DNA of 64,000 bases from Aplectana chamaeleonis (taxonomy: Eukaryota > Nematoda > Chromadorea > Rhabditida > Cosmocercidae): contig JAPDOI010000133.1 in NCBI GenBank assembly GCA_029168955.1, positions 247,501 through 311,500 on the forward strand. Direction: 5' to 3'. The notes below the pieces were generated by a model. That model was not told the DNA's origin and did not search any database. It saw only the letters and a list, made by a program, of their open reading frames with translations. How positions within the stretch are numbered: the stretch's first letter is position 1; each line of letters starts with the position of its first letter. Positions 11,862-21,059 of this stretch are shown piece by piece. A program made the position numbers and the translations under genes.

Positions 11862-12143
11862 TACTGTGCTTCTTGAGGCCAAATTCCGGTCCGTATTTGC
11901 GTCTCGACACGCTTTGCAGCCGCACACTCCCGAAGCGTAAGAGTTTTCAGCGCCGCAGCCGCCGATTTGTTGAATATAGGTGATTTTTGGAAACTGGAAA
12001 CCAAAGAAATTGGAGAAAATGAGAAAAAAAAGCCACCTCGAGTCATCTTTGGCGCTGGAAACTGGACCGACTTAAGCGCGTGCGGCCGCAAAGCGTCCCG
12101 AGACGCAATTGCGAACCGGAATTTGATCTGGAGAAGCACAGTA
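11862..12143. mobile_element. Palindromic MITE family B, copy 1
   Basis: Ends in tactgtgcttc and its inverse gaagcacagta, which include the dinucleotide TA; the subterminal sequence is ttccggtccg with a tgcgtctcgacacgctttg run. Copies lie at 18730–19011 and 51518–51796. The 128-codon ORF across this copy is a product of the palindrome. Confidence 0.85.
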
Positions 12144-12399
12144 TGTCTATGGGTTCGACACATTATCGAACTCCCAGTGCCTAACAAGGCCCGGAAAAAA
12201 GGTTTGCAAAAAATGGAAAAACTACGAAGATTGCGCTTGAAATCCCCATTACCATAGTTGGTTTATAAAACTGTACAAAAGGTTTGACACATTACCGAAT
12301 TCCCGCTGCCTAAACATGGCTGGAGTAGACGAAAAAACAGAAACTTTTGCAAAACTGAAAAAGGCGCCTAAAATCGCAAATTCGAAGGGCCATTTGTGC

Positions 12400-12740
12400 G
12401 GCGCAGCACTAATCTGTGGTCGGCTTCTCGATTTTCCTTGAATTGCGGTATGTAACGGTGGGTATACGGTAGCTTGTTGAAGTCTCAGATTTGACTCAAA
12501 ATTTCTCTCTGGGCGTTATTTGTGACGCCGCACAGGAATTCGAAGTCCATTTTCCGATTTTCTTTTGAAATATAAAGGTAAGCAAGGGCAGTTAGAAGGC
12601 ATTATGCCTACCGTAACCTGCAGAAACCATAATTCTGGCGACAAACAGACCCCGAATTCGTGTTCTACGCCCAAGGTAACCCCCAACTGTAAGTTTTGAG
12701 CCGAATACGAGTAATTTTTTCAGAACACCCCGAAAATTCC
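12400..12740. repeat. Dispersed repeat family L, fragment
   Basis: Contains the gtgggtatacggtag, taacctgcagaaacc and gtgttctacgcccaagg modules seen in the complete 1-kb copies at 15178 and 44233, without terminal repeats. It is decayed. Confidence 0.6.
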
Positions 12741-13223
12741 TTTTTGTGAAGCAATGAAAATGCCCTTGTTTTCCGGAAACCTCGGTGGGATTTAGAGAAT
12801 TTCAAACGCAGGTCATTTATGTACTGTAACAGACCTACAGCAACGGAAACATGATTTTCCAAATATAGTCGTGGTGCGTGTAAAACAATCCCAAGAAAGT
12901 TAAAGGCAGTGCTTACGATAAAAACAGTCTTCGAGTTTTCACCGGAAATCAAGAGGTCTGAGACCAATTCCACCAAGAATGCTGAAAAAACGGCTAAGAA
13001 CGAGCACAAAAGAGCCCTTAACAACCCTACTGTTGAGTTTTCCAATCACTTTAAGAAAACAACATATACTCAGTAGGTTACATTTCATTCTGCTCAACAG
13101 AACTTACCCCATATGATGATCGGTTGCGTTTTTAAAACCAGATTTTCAGTTGTAAACTTTTTTCGGTAGCCGTTGAGGGAATAGGCGGGGCGTGAGCGAA
13201 ACTTTCCTGTTTAGAGTCGTATA

Positions 13224-13697
13224 CTCTGAGAGAAATTGCCGCTGCGGCTCCGCGATAGTGCCGCTTTAGAGCCTACAGACACCGAAGCAGCACTATAGCG
13301 CAGCCAAGTCGGCACTACCGCGGTAGTGCCGCCGCGGCTCCGGGAGTGCCTCATACGAAGCTAATTAAAACAAAGGAATACAACTAGGGGTGGGGGCTAA
13401 GAGCAAAAATACGCAACTGCGGTTGCTACGTCCCCTGTCTGATAGAGACAGAGGTTACTGCTGTTTTTAAGCCCAAGGATATACGGAATGAACCTCAAAC
13501 TTGGGTAATTGAGCCGCTGAAAATTTCATTTCACCACACAGGGCAGTACATCGTACTGCACGCGGGTTCGCTGCTGCATTCTCTCGGAGCTGACGCGGTT
13601 CTAACGCGCAGCCGCTGCGGTGCTATCGCGGAACCATCGCGGCATAGTCGAGGTTCGCCTTACTTTCCCGGCAGTGGCGCGGCAAATTTTCTCAGAG
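13224..13697. mobile_element. Inverted-repeat element with SL RNA-like cargo (family G-like)
   Basis: The left terminus ctctgagagaaattgccgc and the right terminus gcggcaaattttctcagag are inverted copies with one mismatch. The subterminal regions are rich in gccgcggctccg and its complement. The outermost bases ctctgagag are shared with the two SL-bearing elements at 20400 and 26195. It is nested inside foldback element M copy 2. Confidence 0.7.
13404..13515 (-). ncRNA. Spliced-leader RNA-like sequence, copy c
   Basis: Read on the minus strand, the first 22 nt match the nematode SL1 leader at 20 positions, with two T-to-C changes at positions 3 and 5. The leader is followed at once by GT, the expected splice donor. 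The 112-nt segment can then form stem I (nt 1–7 with 40–46, allowing G–U pairs), a 9-bp stem II (62–70 with 76–84) and a 4-bp stem III (91–94 with 99–102). It ends in AUUUUUG (106–112), which fits an Sm-protein site. This is the organisation and length expected of an SL RNA, though in known SL1 RNA the Sm site precedes the last stem. No 5S rRNA neighbour or promoter was recognised. It could be a functional variant or a fossil. Confidence 0.55.
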
Positions 13698-13948
13698 AAG
13701 GAGGTCTCTTTTACCGTTTTTTTTTTTCAACATTGTCGGTGAAGTTGGTCTCGGACATTTCGAAGACTTTCGGTGACGACTCGAAGACTGTTTTTTATTC
13801 GTGGACACTGCCTTAAAGAAAAAAAAACAGAAAACTGATGGAAGACTCGAAGGCGATGGGAATCCAATAATCAGTCAAAATCGTATTTAACCCTTTCAAA
13901 GTGATTTTTTTCGCATTTTTTTCTTGATTGCATTCGTTCCAAACTCAC

Positions 13949-14096
13949 CTTTCATATCACTCTCAAAGCCGCTGCTCGATGGTGACGGACTCATCCGTGA
14001 CGATTCCTCCTTCTCCTCCTCAATCACCGTCAGTCGATCCTCTTCAATGCTCACCTTCTGGGTATGAATCGACGGCAGAAGTGCGGTACATTGCGA
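13949..14096 (-). CDS. Exon-like segment, probable cytoplasmic tail of the minus-strand membrane protein
   Basis: On the minus strand, acceptor ttgtttcag at 14097 and donor GTGAGT after 13949 are both strong. The 49-codon frame is open, acidic and Ser-rich (VIEEEKEESS and SPSPSSSGFESD). It starts in phase 0, matching both the 19979 donor and the 19800 donor of the upstream exons, so it can extend either form of the membrane protein. It ends in phase 1, so at least one more exon is required below 13949, which I could not find. The plus strand of the same bases is also an open, spliced frame (13979–14437), so one of the two may be a shadow. Confidence 0.45.
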
Positions 14097-14437
14097 CTGA
14101 AACAAGCAAAATTCAATTAGAAAACAGCATCAAAAGGTTGAAAAATCGCTCCTTCTTGGGTAATTCTTGTTTAGAACGCTCCTATAGAAGTAGGTACTAT
14201 AGAAGATACCCTACAAAACCAATCAAGGTGAATCCCCCCCCCCCTCTCCGGATATGTACATATGCAACCTAATAACAACAGGACGATTACGGCTTAGCCG
14301 TGCCCTGGGATAATCAAGATTCTCATCCTGATAAACAATCAGAAGCCGGATTCCGTGAACTTCTCACTACCCCAGCAGCGTCCCGGGTTAGAAATCATCG
14401 GCCAAAAATCTCCTCAGCCTTCACAAGGTGTCCTTAA
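13979..14437 (+). CDS. Two-exon ORF of 134 codons, unknown function
   Basis: ATG at 13979 begins an open frame to 14227, followed by a 54-nt intron (GTGAAT to aacaacag at 14281) and a second exon, 14282–14437, ending in TAA. Both junctions are phase 0. The predicted protein is Pro/Ser-rich at the start (PPSPPQSPS) and Tyr/Arg-rich before the intron (RSYRSRYYRRYP), with a polar C-terminal half ending TRCP. There is no signal peptide or membrane segment. A cag-like trans- or cis-acceptor (tctcaaag) lies 11 nt upstream of the ATG, so this could be a first exon. AATAAA occurs at about 14682. The first half overlaps the minus-strand exon 13949–14096. No family was recognised. Confidence 0.4.
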
Positions 14438-14969
14438 TAAGCATCATGTCTAAGTGCTCATGTTCATGACGTAACAACCGGTTGACGGTCGCGTGCGCGC
14501 TCATTGCGTCACCCAACTTAAAAACCCGCAATTACCAGGAAACGCAGACAATCAACGCCTGATCCCAGACCGAGATAACGAATGGGAAATACCATCGGTT
14601 GGTTTGAAGAAAATGCAAAACTAGAGATATCCTAGAGATATTCCGGCACATAAAAAATCGAAGGGTTCGATTGAGAGGCTGAATAAAAAAGCTAACAATC
14701 ACCCTGGCCATTCCGGGTGAAATATACTTTCTTAGAACAAAATTTGGACGCAGAGTCCGACTATTTATTTATTTATTCATTTATTAGCATGCACGCTAAG
14801 TTGCTTAGGAAAAAAAAAGAACAGTATGTACGAAAACAAATCAACCAATTGTAATAGCCTAAAGGAATAAAACGAAAAGTGGAGGCATTTCATTATTAGC
14901 ATCTGAAAAGCTCATTGTAACCTTTCTTCTCAGCAGCCTAGAACCATTGTGCCAAAAGATATAGGCGTC

Positions 14970-15177
14970 TGTCAATGCCTCGCGGCCAGCTAATGGTACC
15001 CATCAGGAAAATTTTAGGGTGTTTTGTTTTGGAAAAAACTTTGTATTTTGTTCAAAATTTGCAGGTAGAGGTAATCCAGGATGCTAAACACGAATCTGGG
15101 ATCCGTTTGTTGTCGAAATTCTGGGGTTTACTTTACGCCTTACAGGGAAACTACTATCAGTCAAACTGGCCATTGCG
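14970..15177. repeat. Dispersed repeat family L, fragment
   Basis: Resembles the interior of the complete family L copies (gatgctaaacacgaatctgg and a following tcgaaattctgggg run). It directly abuts the complete copy at 15178. Confidence 0.6.
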
Positions 15178-16192
15178 ATCGAAACGTACTTTTCTAGAAT
15201 CATTTTTCGACGTAGAGTTTGAAATATGCCCTTCGCAGCTGCCCAAAATCCATCAAAAACAAGTTATAGGCGTTTCTACTCAAACTTTTGTACCCACTGT
15301 ACCCTTCAAAAAAGCGCAATGATTTTATGTAAAACCGGAAACGGACCTCATAATCGTGTTCAGGGCCCAAAACAACCCCCCTAGTCAAAGCTTGGGTGAA
15401 AACACATTTTCCGAACTATGTGCAGACTGTTGGCGTTTTGGACTTGTACGGACTTTCTGTTTAGCTTTCAATTATATCAATTACGGGGTACAGAAAGCGT
15501 TGAGAAAAATATTTCAGATTTGACTTAAAACTTGCCCTGGGGGGATTATTTGGAGTGTTGATCACGAATCTGATCTTCAATTGTCGTTTTCCCGAATTTT
15601 TCGACTGAATTTGTTCAAAGCTTTCCACCGGCAGAAAAAATTGACGGCGAAATCGAGTTCTGACGATTTCCGGAATGTGACGACAGATGTGGCTCAAAAT
15701 GTTCTTCTGGGGGTTATTTGCAGTGCTCAAGACGAATCTGATGTCAGTTTATCGATTTGTGGCAGCGGTCACGGTGGGTATACGGTAGTGTGGTCAAAGT
15801 CTCAGATTTGTCTCAAAGTTTCTATTCGGGGTTTTCTTTCTCGGGGTGTTGAATACGAATTCGATGTCCATTTGTCGATTTTCGAATTACCAAGGTAGGT
15901 TTTGCCTCCTGAATGGCATGTTACCTACCGTAACCTACAGTAAACCCTAAAATTTCGACAAGCGAGCCCCAGATCCGTGTTCAGCACCCTAGATTACCCT
16001 TACATACATGTTTTTAGCAAAATCCGGGACATTTTTCAAAAACACCCTGAAAGTGCCACGGCGGTAGGTACCCTTACCTTGCCGCGCAGCTTTAAAAACG
16101 CTCATAACTTTTTTCAGAGTGAGTCTAGGCAGCTGCGATGGGCATATTCGGACTTTACGTCCAAAAATGGTTCTAAAAAAGTACATTTCGTT
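15178..16192. mobile_element. Family L element, complete 1.0-kb copy with TIRs
   Basis: The left end, cgaaacgtacttttctag through the cgcagctgcc segment to acaagttatag, is inverted at the right end (ctcataacttttttcagag, then ggcagctgcgatgggcatat, ending gtacatttcg). TIRs are about 100 bp. The interior is built of internally repeated modules (ggggttatttgnagtgct, acgaatctgatg). There is no transposase. A second complete copy is at 44233–45260. Confidence 0.8.
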
Positions 16193-16199
16193 TGGAATC

Positions 16200-16745
16200 G
16201 TTAGGTACGACTTGTAGTAGTTCCCTTGTTAGTGATTCGAAAATCGACAAATCAACATCAAACTCGTGTTTCCCAACACGACAAACTCCCGTATAGAAAT
16301 TTTGGTTCAAATCTGAGACTCAAAAATTTACCGTATATCCACCGTAGTCTAATCAGTAACCCGAAGATTCCCATGGGGATACAAGTCAAAACTGAAACAT
16401 TTTCTCCCTAAACGCTTTCAGAACCTCCTAACTGATATGAGTAAACGCTCAACCAACAAGCCGTATAAGTCCGCTTGAAACGCTGTTACTCTACATATGC
16501 CAAGTTCTGAGAATGACCGTCCACCCAAACTTGGTCTAAGGGGTTATTTTGGAGCTGAACACAATTATGAGGTCCTTCTCCAGATTTTGTGCAGATTTAT
16601 GCGCGTGTCGGAGGATGCGTTGGGTTTGAAATTGCCTACAACTTTCTTCAGAGTAGTTCTAGGCAGCAGCGAAGAACATCCCCGATTTCTACGTTCGAAA
16701 TGATTCCAGAAAAGTACATTTCTTCCGGAAAGACAGGGCTGACTC
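16200..16745. repeat. Family L, truncated copy(ies)
   Basis: Continues with L-type modules and ends in a copy of the terminal region (gtagttctaggcagcagcg to gaaaagtacatttc), lacking the matching left end. It is probably a nested or truncated element next to the complete copy. Confidence 0.6.
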
Positions 16746-16778
16746 AAAGTAGTTCCCTCATCAGAGACCCCATAAGCG

Positions 16779-16967
16779 ACTGTCCGCCCACGCGGTCGGC
16801 GTGCGTGTCAATCAGCCGCTACGAGGGCATTCTTCGGACAAGCCTACCTATAAGCGAGATACAGCTCACTGGAACACTGTTCTTTATTCGTTTACAGGTC
16901 CGAAAAATACCTTCTCGATGGCCGATCAACACGCCCGCCGACGGCGTGGCCGCGCAATCTCATTCGG
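16779..16967. mobile_element. Palindromic MITE family A, copy 2
   Basis: Left end actgtccgcccacgcggtcg followed by gcgtgcgtgtc; the right end holds acacgcccgccgacggcgtg, a decayed inverse. It has the same architecture as the other six family A copies. Confidence 0.75.
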
Positions 16968-17379
16968 ACGCAATCTTTACAAAAACCCTAAATAAAACCA
17001 ATCAAGTCCTCATTTCATCAGAGCAGACTATCCAAATATAACCTTCTAGCAGCGCGAAGATTATGGCTATGGCTCAGCCTCGGGATAGAACAGATTCTTA
17101 TTTTGATCACCAACCAAAGATCATGGGTTTAACAAACTAATCCAGAATGGCCCGCTCTGAACCTTGATCATTGAATTGAACATTCTTTGACTTTTAAGAC
17201 ATAACTTTTCCAAAAGCTCACTTATTTTCAGAAAATAACAAAAACAATGTTTTCGGGTCCACGCTCAAGAGGTTTGAAATGGAACTTTCATTTGAAAAAT
17301 TTGAAAAAAAAATTGAAAGCCCGCAGGTCAACCCCTCATCTGGCCGTTTACATGAGAAGATGAATCATTTCCCTCATCT

Positions 17380-17830
17380 CTCCTAACTGGACAAGAGTAG
17401 CCACCTAATTAGGAGGCGAAATCTCTGATCCCAGGTGGGAAATCCTGCGATCTTTCAACCCTTAATTAATCGTAAAAGACCAGAAACCCTAGTTCACCAT
17501 TCCATAACTCAAGTTGGCAATACACTTTCAAACTTCCCGGAGATAAATGCTGTTCAGTCAACGTACAAATGCACTTTCTGGATAATTACTTACTATAATA
17601 ATGAAAATAATTATGTATCTCATCCCCTTAAGGCACCACGCAGTTTTAGTGCAGAATCATAGATTCGCTGAACCTTTAGTGCAAGAAAGCAGAAAGTTAA
17701 ATGTGGTACAAAGCCATTATGGACTAGCAAAGGTGTCTATAAATCTGCGATTCTATTCCCTTTGCAAGGTACATATTCTGTGGTTAACCATAAAACCTTT
17801 CTGCTACCATGTCTAGAGTTTAATACATAC
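17380..17830 (+). repeat. Long direct repeat, copy 1 (pair of 61320–61790)
   Basis: About 430 bp alignable in the same orientation to 61320–61790: aacaagagtagcc-like start, 'accagaaaccctagttcac', a 'cttcccggagataaatgc' segment, 'aataatgaaaataat', and 'aatctgcgattctat' near the end. The second copy stops exactly where the RTE-like endonuclease reading frame begins, so this may be retroelement 5' sequence or an older repeat. Confidence 0.65.
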
Positions 17831-17984
17831 ACATATGCACAAAGTATGCACAAAGTACCTTCCCATAAGACCACTTTGTAGGTTCCTAGGAAAGTTTCCT
17901 TTCGACTGGAATTGCAGGTGGAAATTTGTAGACAACGGAAAAGCTTGTGCACTCAAAAGTGAACTGGAAATTTACAAGACGTCA

Positions 17985-18065
17985 AAAAAAGCCGAACTGT
18001 CAGAGACGGCTCCGATCCCTGTTGAGCGCGGCTCGAAGCTAAGAGTCGCCTGGGTTAGACGATGA
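17985..18065. repeat. Family D fragment
   Basis: Holds gccgaactgtcagagacggctccg and a gtcgcctgggttagac end that recur at 28325–28405, 34845–34885 and several times in 42140–42545. It is a fragment of the family D element. Confidence 0.5.
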
Positions 18066-18174
18066 GTGAAGCGTCGCTACCGCTCGCGCTGTCCGCAGTT
18101 ACGCGAGCACTCGTGGACACAGCTAAATTGCACAAAAAAACTATAAAACTTTGTAGATATCAGAACCTGGACTT

Positions 18175-18330
18175 TTCGTATTTTATTTTATTTTATTTCA
18201 TTTTTTATTTATATTTATAAATATTTTATCAATTATTATTATAATGTTTTCATATAACAGAAACACGTAAATAAATATTTTTCATAGTAATATAATCCGC
18301 GAAAAAAAACGCAACTCTTCACTCCTCGCG
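18175..18330. other. AT-rich tract
   Basis: Repeated attttatttt and ttatttatattt runs, nearly pure A/T. No gene or structured repeat unit. Confidence 0.6.
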
Positions 18331-18435
18331 CTTGCGTGAGCGTGCGTGCGCCGGTGCGCGATGCTGCTCTCTCTCTCTGTCTTTAACCTCAGCCCTGCAA
18401 ATACTGGAGGAGGAACCACGGGGATTTCGTTTTTT
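18330..18435. repeat. Dispersed repeat N, copy 2
   Basis: Direct-orientation relative of 9058–9190 (gcgatgctgctctctctctc, then a gga-accac-gggg-atttcg end). Confidence 0.5.
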
Positions 18436-18729
18436 CACAGAATTTACCCACTTATCAAATTCAAAATTTTAATTCCACTTCATTTCCCATTTATTTAAAT
18501 ATGTAACAAAATTCAATGTTAAAAAATCTTACAAACAGCCAAATATTTCGAAATTTCTTTTTTAACTTTCCAATATTTTTTCTCTCATCCCATGTGGTCA
18601 GAATCTGATTTCGATCTCGTTTATGGGGGGGGGGCGGAGGGGGAAGAGTGGCAAAATAATCTTGCCTCGCTCTTTTTTCCTCGTTTTTTTATAATTTGAG
18701 CATCGTCTTAGGTCGACCTATTCGGGAGA

Positions 18730-19011
18730 TACTGTGCTTCTCTGGGCCTAATTCCAGTCCGCAATTGCGTCTCGACACGCTTTGCGGCCGCGCGCTTTCG
18801 AGTCAGAAGAGTTTCCAGCGCCGCAGCCGCCGATCTGTTGACTCTAGGTGGGTTTTAGAAACTGGAAAGTAAACGAAATTGAAGAAAACTATAAAAAAAA
18901 CCATATAGAGTCGGCTTTGGCGCTGGAAACTCGACTGACTCGAGCGCGTGCGGCCGCAAAGCGTGTCGAGACGCAATTGCGGACCGGAATTTGGCCCAGA
19001 TAAGCACAGTA
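18730..19011. mobile_element. Palindromic MITE family B, copy 2
   Basis: Ends tactgtgcttctctgggcc and ggcccagataagcacagta are inverted; the inner arms (acgcaattgcggac, gcgtctcgacacgctttg) also pair. It lies in the long intron between minus-strand exons 19800 and 14096. It is the best-preserved copy of the three. Confidence 0.9.
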
Positions 19012-19342
19012 TATTTAAGAAAAACATCTTTGCATTCTAAGACCTAAACGTGTTTTTTTCTGATGTCAAAAAAAACACAAACCTGATTTCAAGGAGATCG
19101 ATAGAAGGTAAAAAAATCAAACTTCAATTAACATAAATTTTAAGTAAAAAAAAGAAAAAAATTTGGTGAAAATTTCTAGACAAAGTCATCGCCTACAAGG
19201 AATTTAATGGTACATAACATTAGCGTCTTAAAGGACTTGGCCCAACATTTTCACCACATCGATCAAAAAAAATCAGATACTAGGTCAAGAAAAAACTTTT
19301 GGATAACCCTTTGTGGCAACGCAAATAGACATATCCTTCATT

Positions 19343-19448
19343 TCGAAGTGAAATTTATTTCCGTTTAGCGCGTGCGTCTGCGCTCTTATGCTGCGTCTTC
19401 TTCTTCCCCACTCATTCTCGTTGTCTCTTCCCTAGCTGCGGAGGAATA
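19343..19448. mobile_element. MITE family C fragment
   Basis: gaagtgaaatttatttccgt followed by tatgctgcgtcttcttcttc matches one half of the family C elements at 7212 and 29441. The other half is missing. Confidence 0.6.
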
Positions 19449-19799
19449 GAGTACATTTGCCAAAGTAATGAAGGATATAGTCGCACTTCAACTTGGGAAA
19501 TGATAGCATTGCGGTTTCCTGGCTTCCTGCAAGCGGTAGCGTCGCGGCAATCATACGCACGACTATACATTCACACGCGAGCCTCAGCAACGCAGAAATT
19601 TCGACTTTGTGCGTACGCAAAGAACTTTACAGACACAGGATCCTGAAAGATTTGAGAATAATTTTTTCGAGAAGAATTTGGAAAGCTATCTAGAAAAACT
19701 TCTGGAACTGAAGGTAGATCACATATATCATACAGTCGGCCTAGAGGCCAAGTGGGACAATCCCCAGACTCCACGGGGTATCTCAACCTTCTCCTACAC

Positions 19800-19978
19800 C
19801 TCGATCTCTAGACGAAGAATCCTCTTGCCCACACGAGATCGCAGAAGCTGCTGACTCGAGTTAATCACCCTCTTAAGCGCCACCTTGAGATGACGCAACT
19901 CATTTTCTTCAGAGATGATGCCATCGGATGTCCACGATTGCCCACGCTTCCCCCCGTGGTCGCCCTCATCAGACTCAC
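19800..19978 (-). CDS. Exon-like segment of the membrane protein gene, alternative cytoplasmic or soluble part
   Basis: The minus-strand frame from 19976 to 19800 is open for 59 codons, with an acidic then helical and basic composition (SDEGDHGGKRGQSW, and HLKVALKRVINSSQQLLRS). It ends phase 0 at a GTGTAG donor after 19800; reading on would give a stop two codons later. Its start abuts the 20124–19979 exon but is in a different frame. It can be reached either by a 1-bp shift at 19978 or by using AG at 19980–19979 as an acceptor joined to exon 20184–20286, which ends in the matching phase and would skip the transmembrane exon. Confidence 0.45.
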
Positions 19979-20124
19979 CTGCTTATGGAACTTCCGACTT
20001 GATCTGGCCGCCCTCGAGATTCGCACAAACAGATGATGTGTGAGGAACACGATGCCGACGCCTATCGTCAGAAACAACACTATCATCATCACCGTCAGCA
20101 GCAGCATCGGCAACGACGTTGACA
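19979..20124 (-). CDS. Transmembrane exon of a minus-strand membrane protein
   Basis: Flanked by acceptor ctttttcag and donor GTGAGT. The frame encodes about 30 hydrophobic residues (LPMLLLTVMMIVLFLTIGVG, then IVFLTHHLF) followed by a basic stop-transfer run (VRISRAARSSRKFHKQ). This is typical of a single-pass type I membrane protein with its cytoplasmic side toward lower coordinates. It follows exon 20184–20286 after a 59-nt intron; the phases fit (1 nt + 2 nt). The donor is phase 0 and can join exon 14096–13949. No family was recognised. Confidence 0.6.
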
Positions 20125-20183
20125 CTGAAAAAGTTTAGGGAAAATCCAAAAAAAAATCAGCAAAATCGCAAAGAAATACCCAC

Positions 20184-20286
20184 TTCCTAGCCTATCCGTG
20201 GCACAATCATCCGCTAAGACCGCTTTGCTATAGGTGGAATTCATGAAACATGTCACCTGCCCAGTTCGCTCCGTTAGGATGCATGC
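20184..20286 (-). CDS. Extracellular juxtamembrane exon with cysteines
   Basis: Acceptor atttcag at 20287; donor GTGGGT after 20184. The 34-codon frame carries three Cys (ACILTERTGQVTCFMNSTYS, then a later DDC) and an N-glycosylation site (NST), reminiscent of the end of a thrombospondin type 1-like or other disulphide-rich module, but too short to assign. It lies immediately before the transmembrane exon. The start is phase 0, matching exon 22666–22800 across a 2.4-kb intron. Confidence 0.55.
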
Positions 20287-20399
20287 CTGAAATTACTTAA
20301 TTTTCAAATCTGACACAGTTCCTGACCATCGCCATTTCTGGAAGATCAAGAATGGCCAATTAGGAGCTATGTCAGCCTGAGCCTGAAAAAGACCTATAG

Positions 20400-20926
20400 C
20401 TCTGAGAGTTTTGGCCGAGAAATAGCCGCGAAATGCCTTCTTGCCGCGTAATAGCCGCCGAATAATGCTCACCGCGAAATGGCCGAGAAAGAGCCGCTAA
20501 ATAATGCTCGCCGCAAAGTGCCCGCCAAATAGTGCTCGCCGCAAAATAGCCGCGAAATATCCGAGAAATAGTGCTCTCCATGTAGATCTACGGAGCATTC
20601 CAGAGCCATGATTTGGATGTCAGCACCTCCGTCGGTTCAATTACCCAAGTTTGAGGTACTTGAACCTCGTTCAGCCTCTGGAGGCCCCGCCCAACCGCTG
20701 GCGGCCCTAGATGGTGGCTCGGCGAGCCGGCTAAGGTTGCGTCTTGATCATTTTTGTTTACTTTTAAATATTTCTCGGGTATATCTCGGCTATTTCTCGT
20801 CTACTTCTTGTCCGTTCCGTGAGAAGCCGAGAAATAGCCGCGAAATAGCCGGGAAATAGCTCACCAGGAGCCGCTGCGGAGCCTGGTGGGCTATTTCCCG
20901 GCTATTCCGCGGCCAAACTCTTAGAG
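20400..20926. mobile_element. Foldback element family G with SL cassette, copy 1
   Basis: Begins ctctgagagttttggccgag and ends ggccaaactcttagag. Both arms are arrays of a degenerate 10–13-nt unit (gcgaaatagccg, with its complement on the other side). The middle holds the SL-like sequence at 20634. An inverted sister copy lies at 26195–26742. It is in an intron of the minus-strand membrane protein gene. Confidence 0.8.
20634..20756 (+). ncRNA. Spliced-leader RNA-like sequence, copy a
   Basis: The 22 nt at 20634–20655 match the nematode SL1 leader at 21 positions (T5 to C), and the next bases are GT. ggttcaa (20634–20640) pairs perfectly with ttgaacc (20660–20666), the equivalent of SL RNA stem I. 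Then follow three short self-complementary blocks (20674–20685, 20695–20704 and 20716–20728) and auuuuug at 20750–20756, a possible Sm site. It sits between the palindromic arms of a family G element. In nematodes SL RNA donates its leader to mRNAs by trans-splicing; whether this copy is transcribed cannot be judged from sequence. Confidence 0.55.
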
Positions 20927-21059
20927 AGGACAGTTGGGGCGGAGTTTCACAGACTGGATTCAAATCACACCCCTCTGTCACATACTAAAGTCCAGAAATT
21001 TCTGGCTCTAACCTCCAATCATCCAGTTTCAACAAAGAGAGAAAACCAGCATAGCAGTT

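Larger units (their letters stand above)
12905..13812. mobile_element. Foldback element family M, copy 2, carrying SL cassette
   Basis: The left end ggcagtgcttacgataaaaa pairs with the right end ttattcgtggacactgcc; the arms extend about 130 bp (12905–13040 with 13700–13812). The element is flanked on both sides by TTAAA (12900–12904 and 13813–13817), which looks like a target-site duplication. Inside is a second inverted-repeat element (13224–13697) carrying the SL RNA-like sequence. The 126-codon minus ORF at 12665–13045 overlaps arm sequence and is probably not a gene. Confidence 0.75.

Noticed and set aside
11801..12187. 128-codon minus-strand ORF
   Set aside because: It covers MITE family B copy 1; its GC-rich palindromic arms leave both strands open.
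12665..13045. 126-codon minus ORF with hydrophobic stretch, resembling ORFs at 7701 and 25843
   Set aside because: The resemblance is explained by DNA homology of the foldback element M arms; no splice sites or start support a gene.
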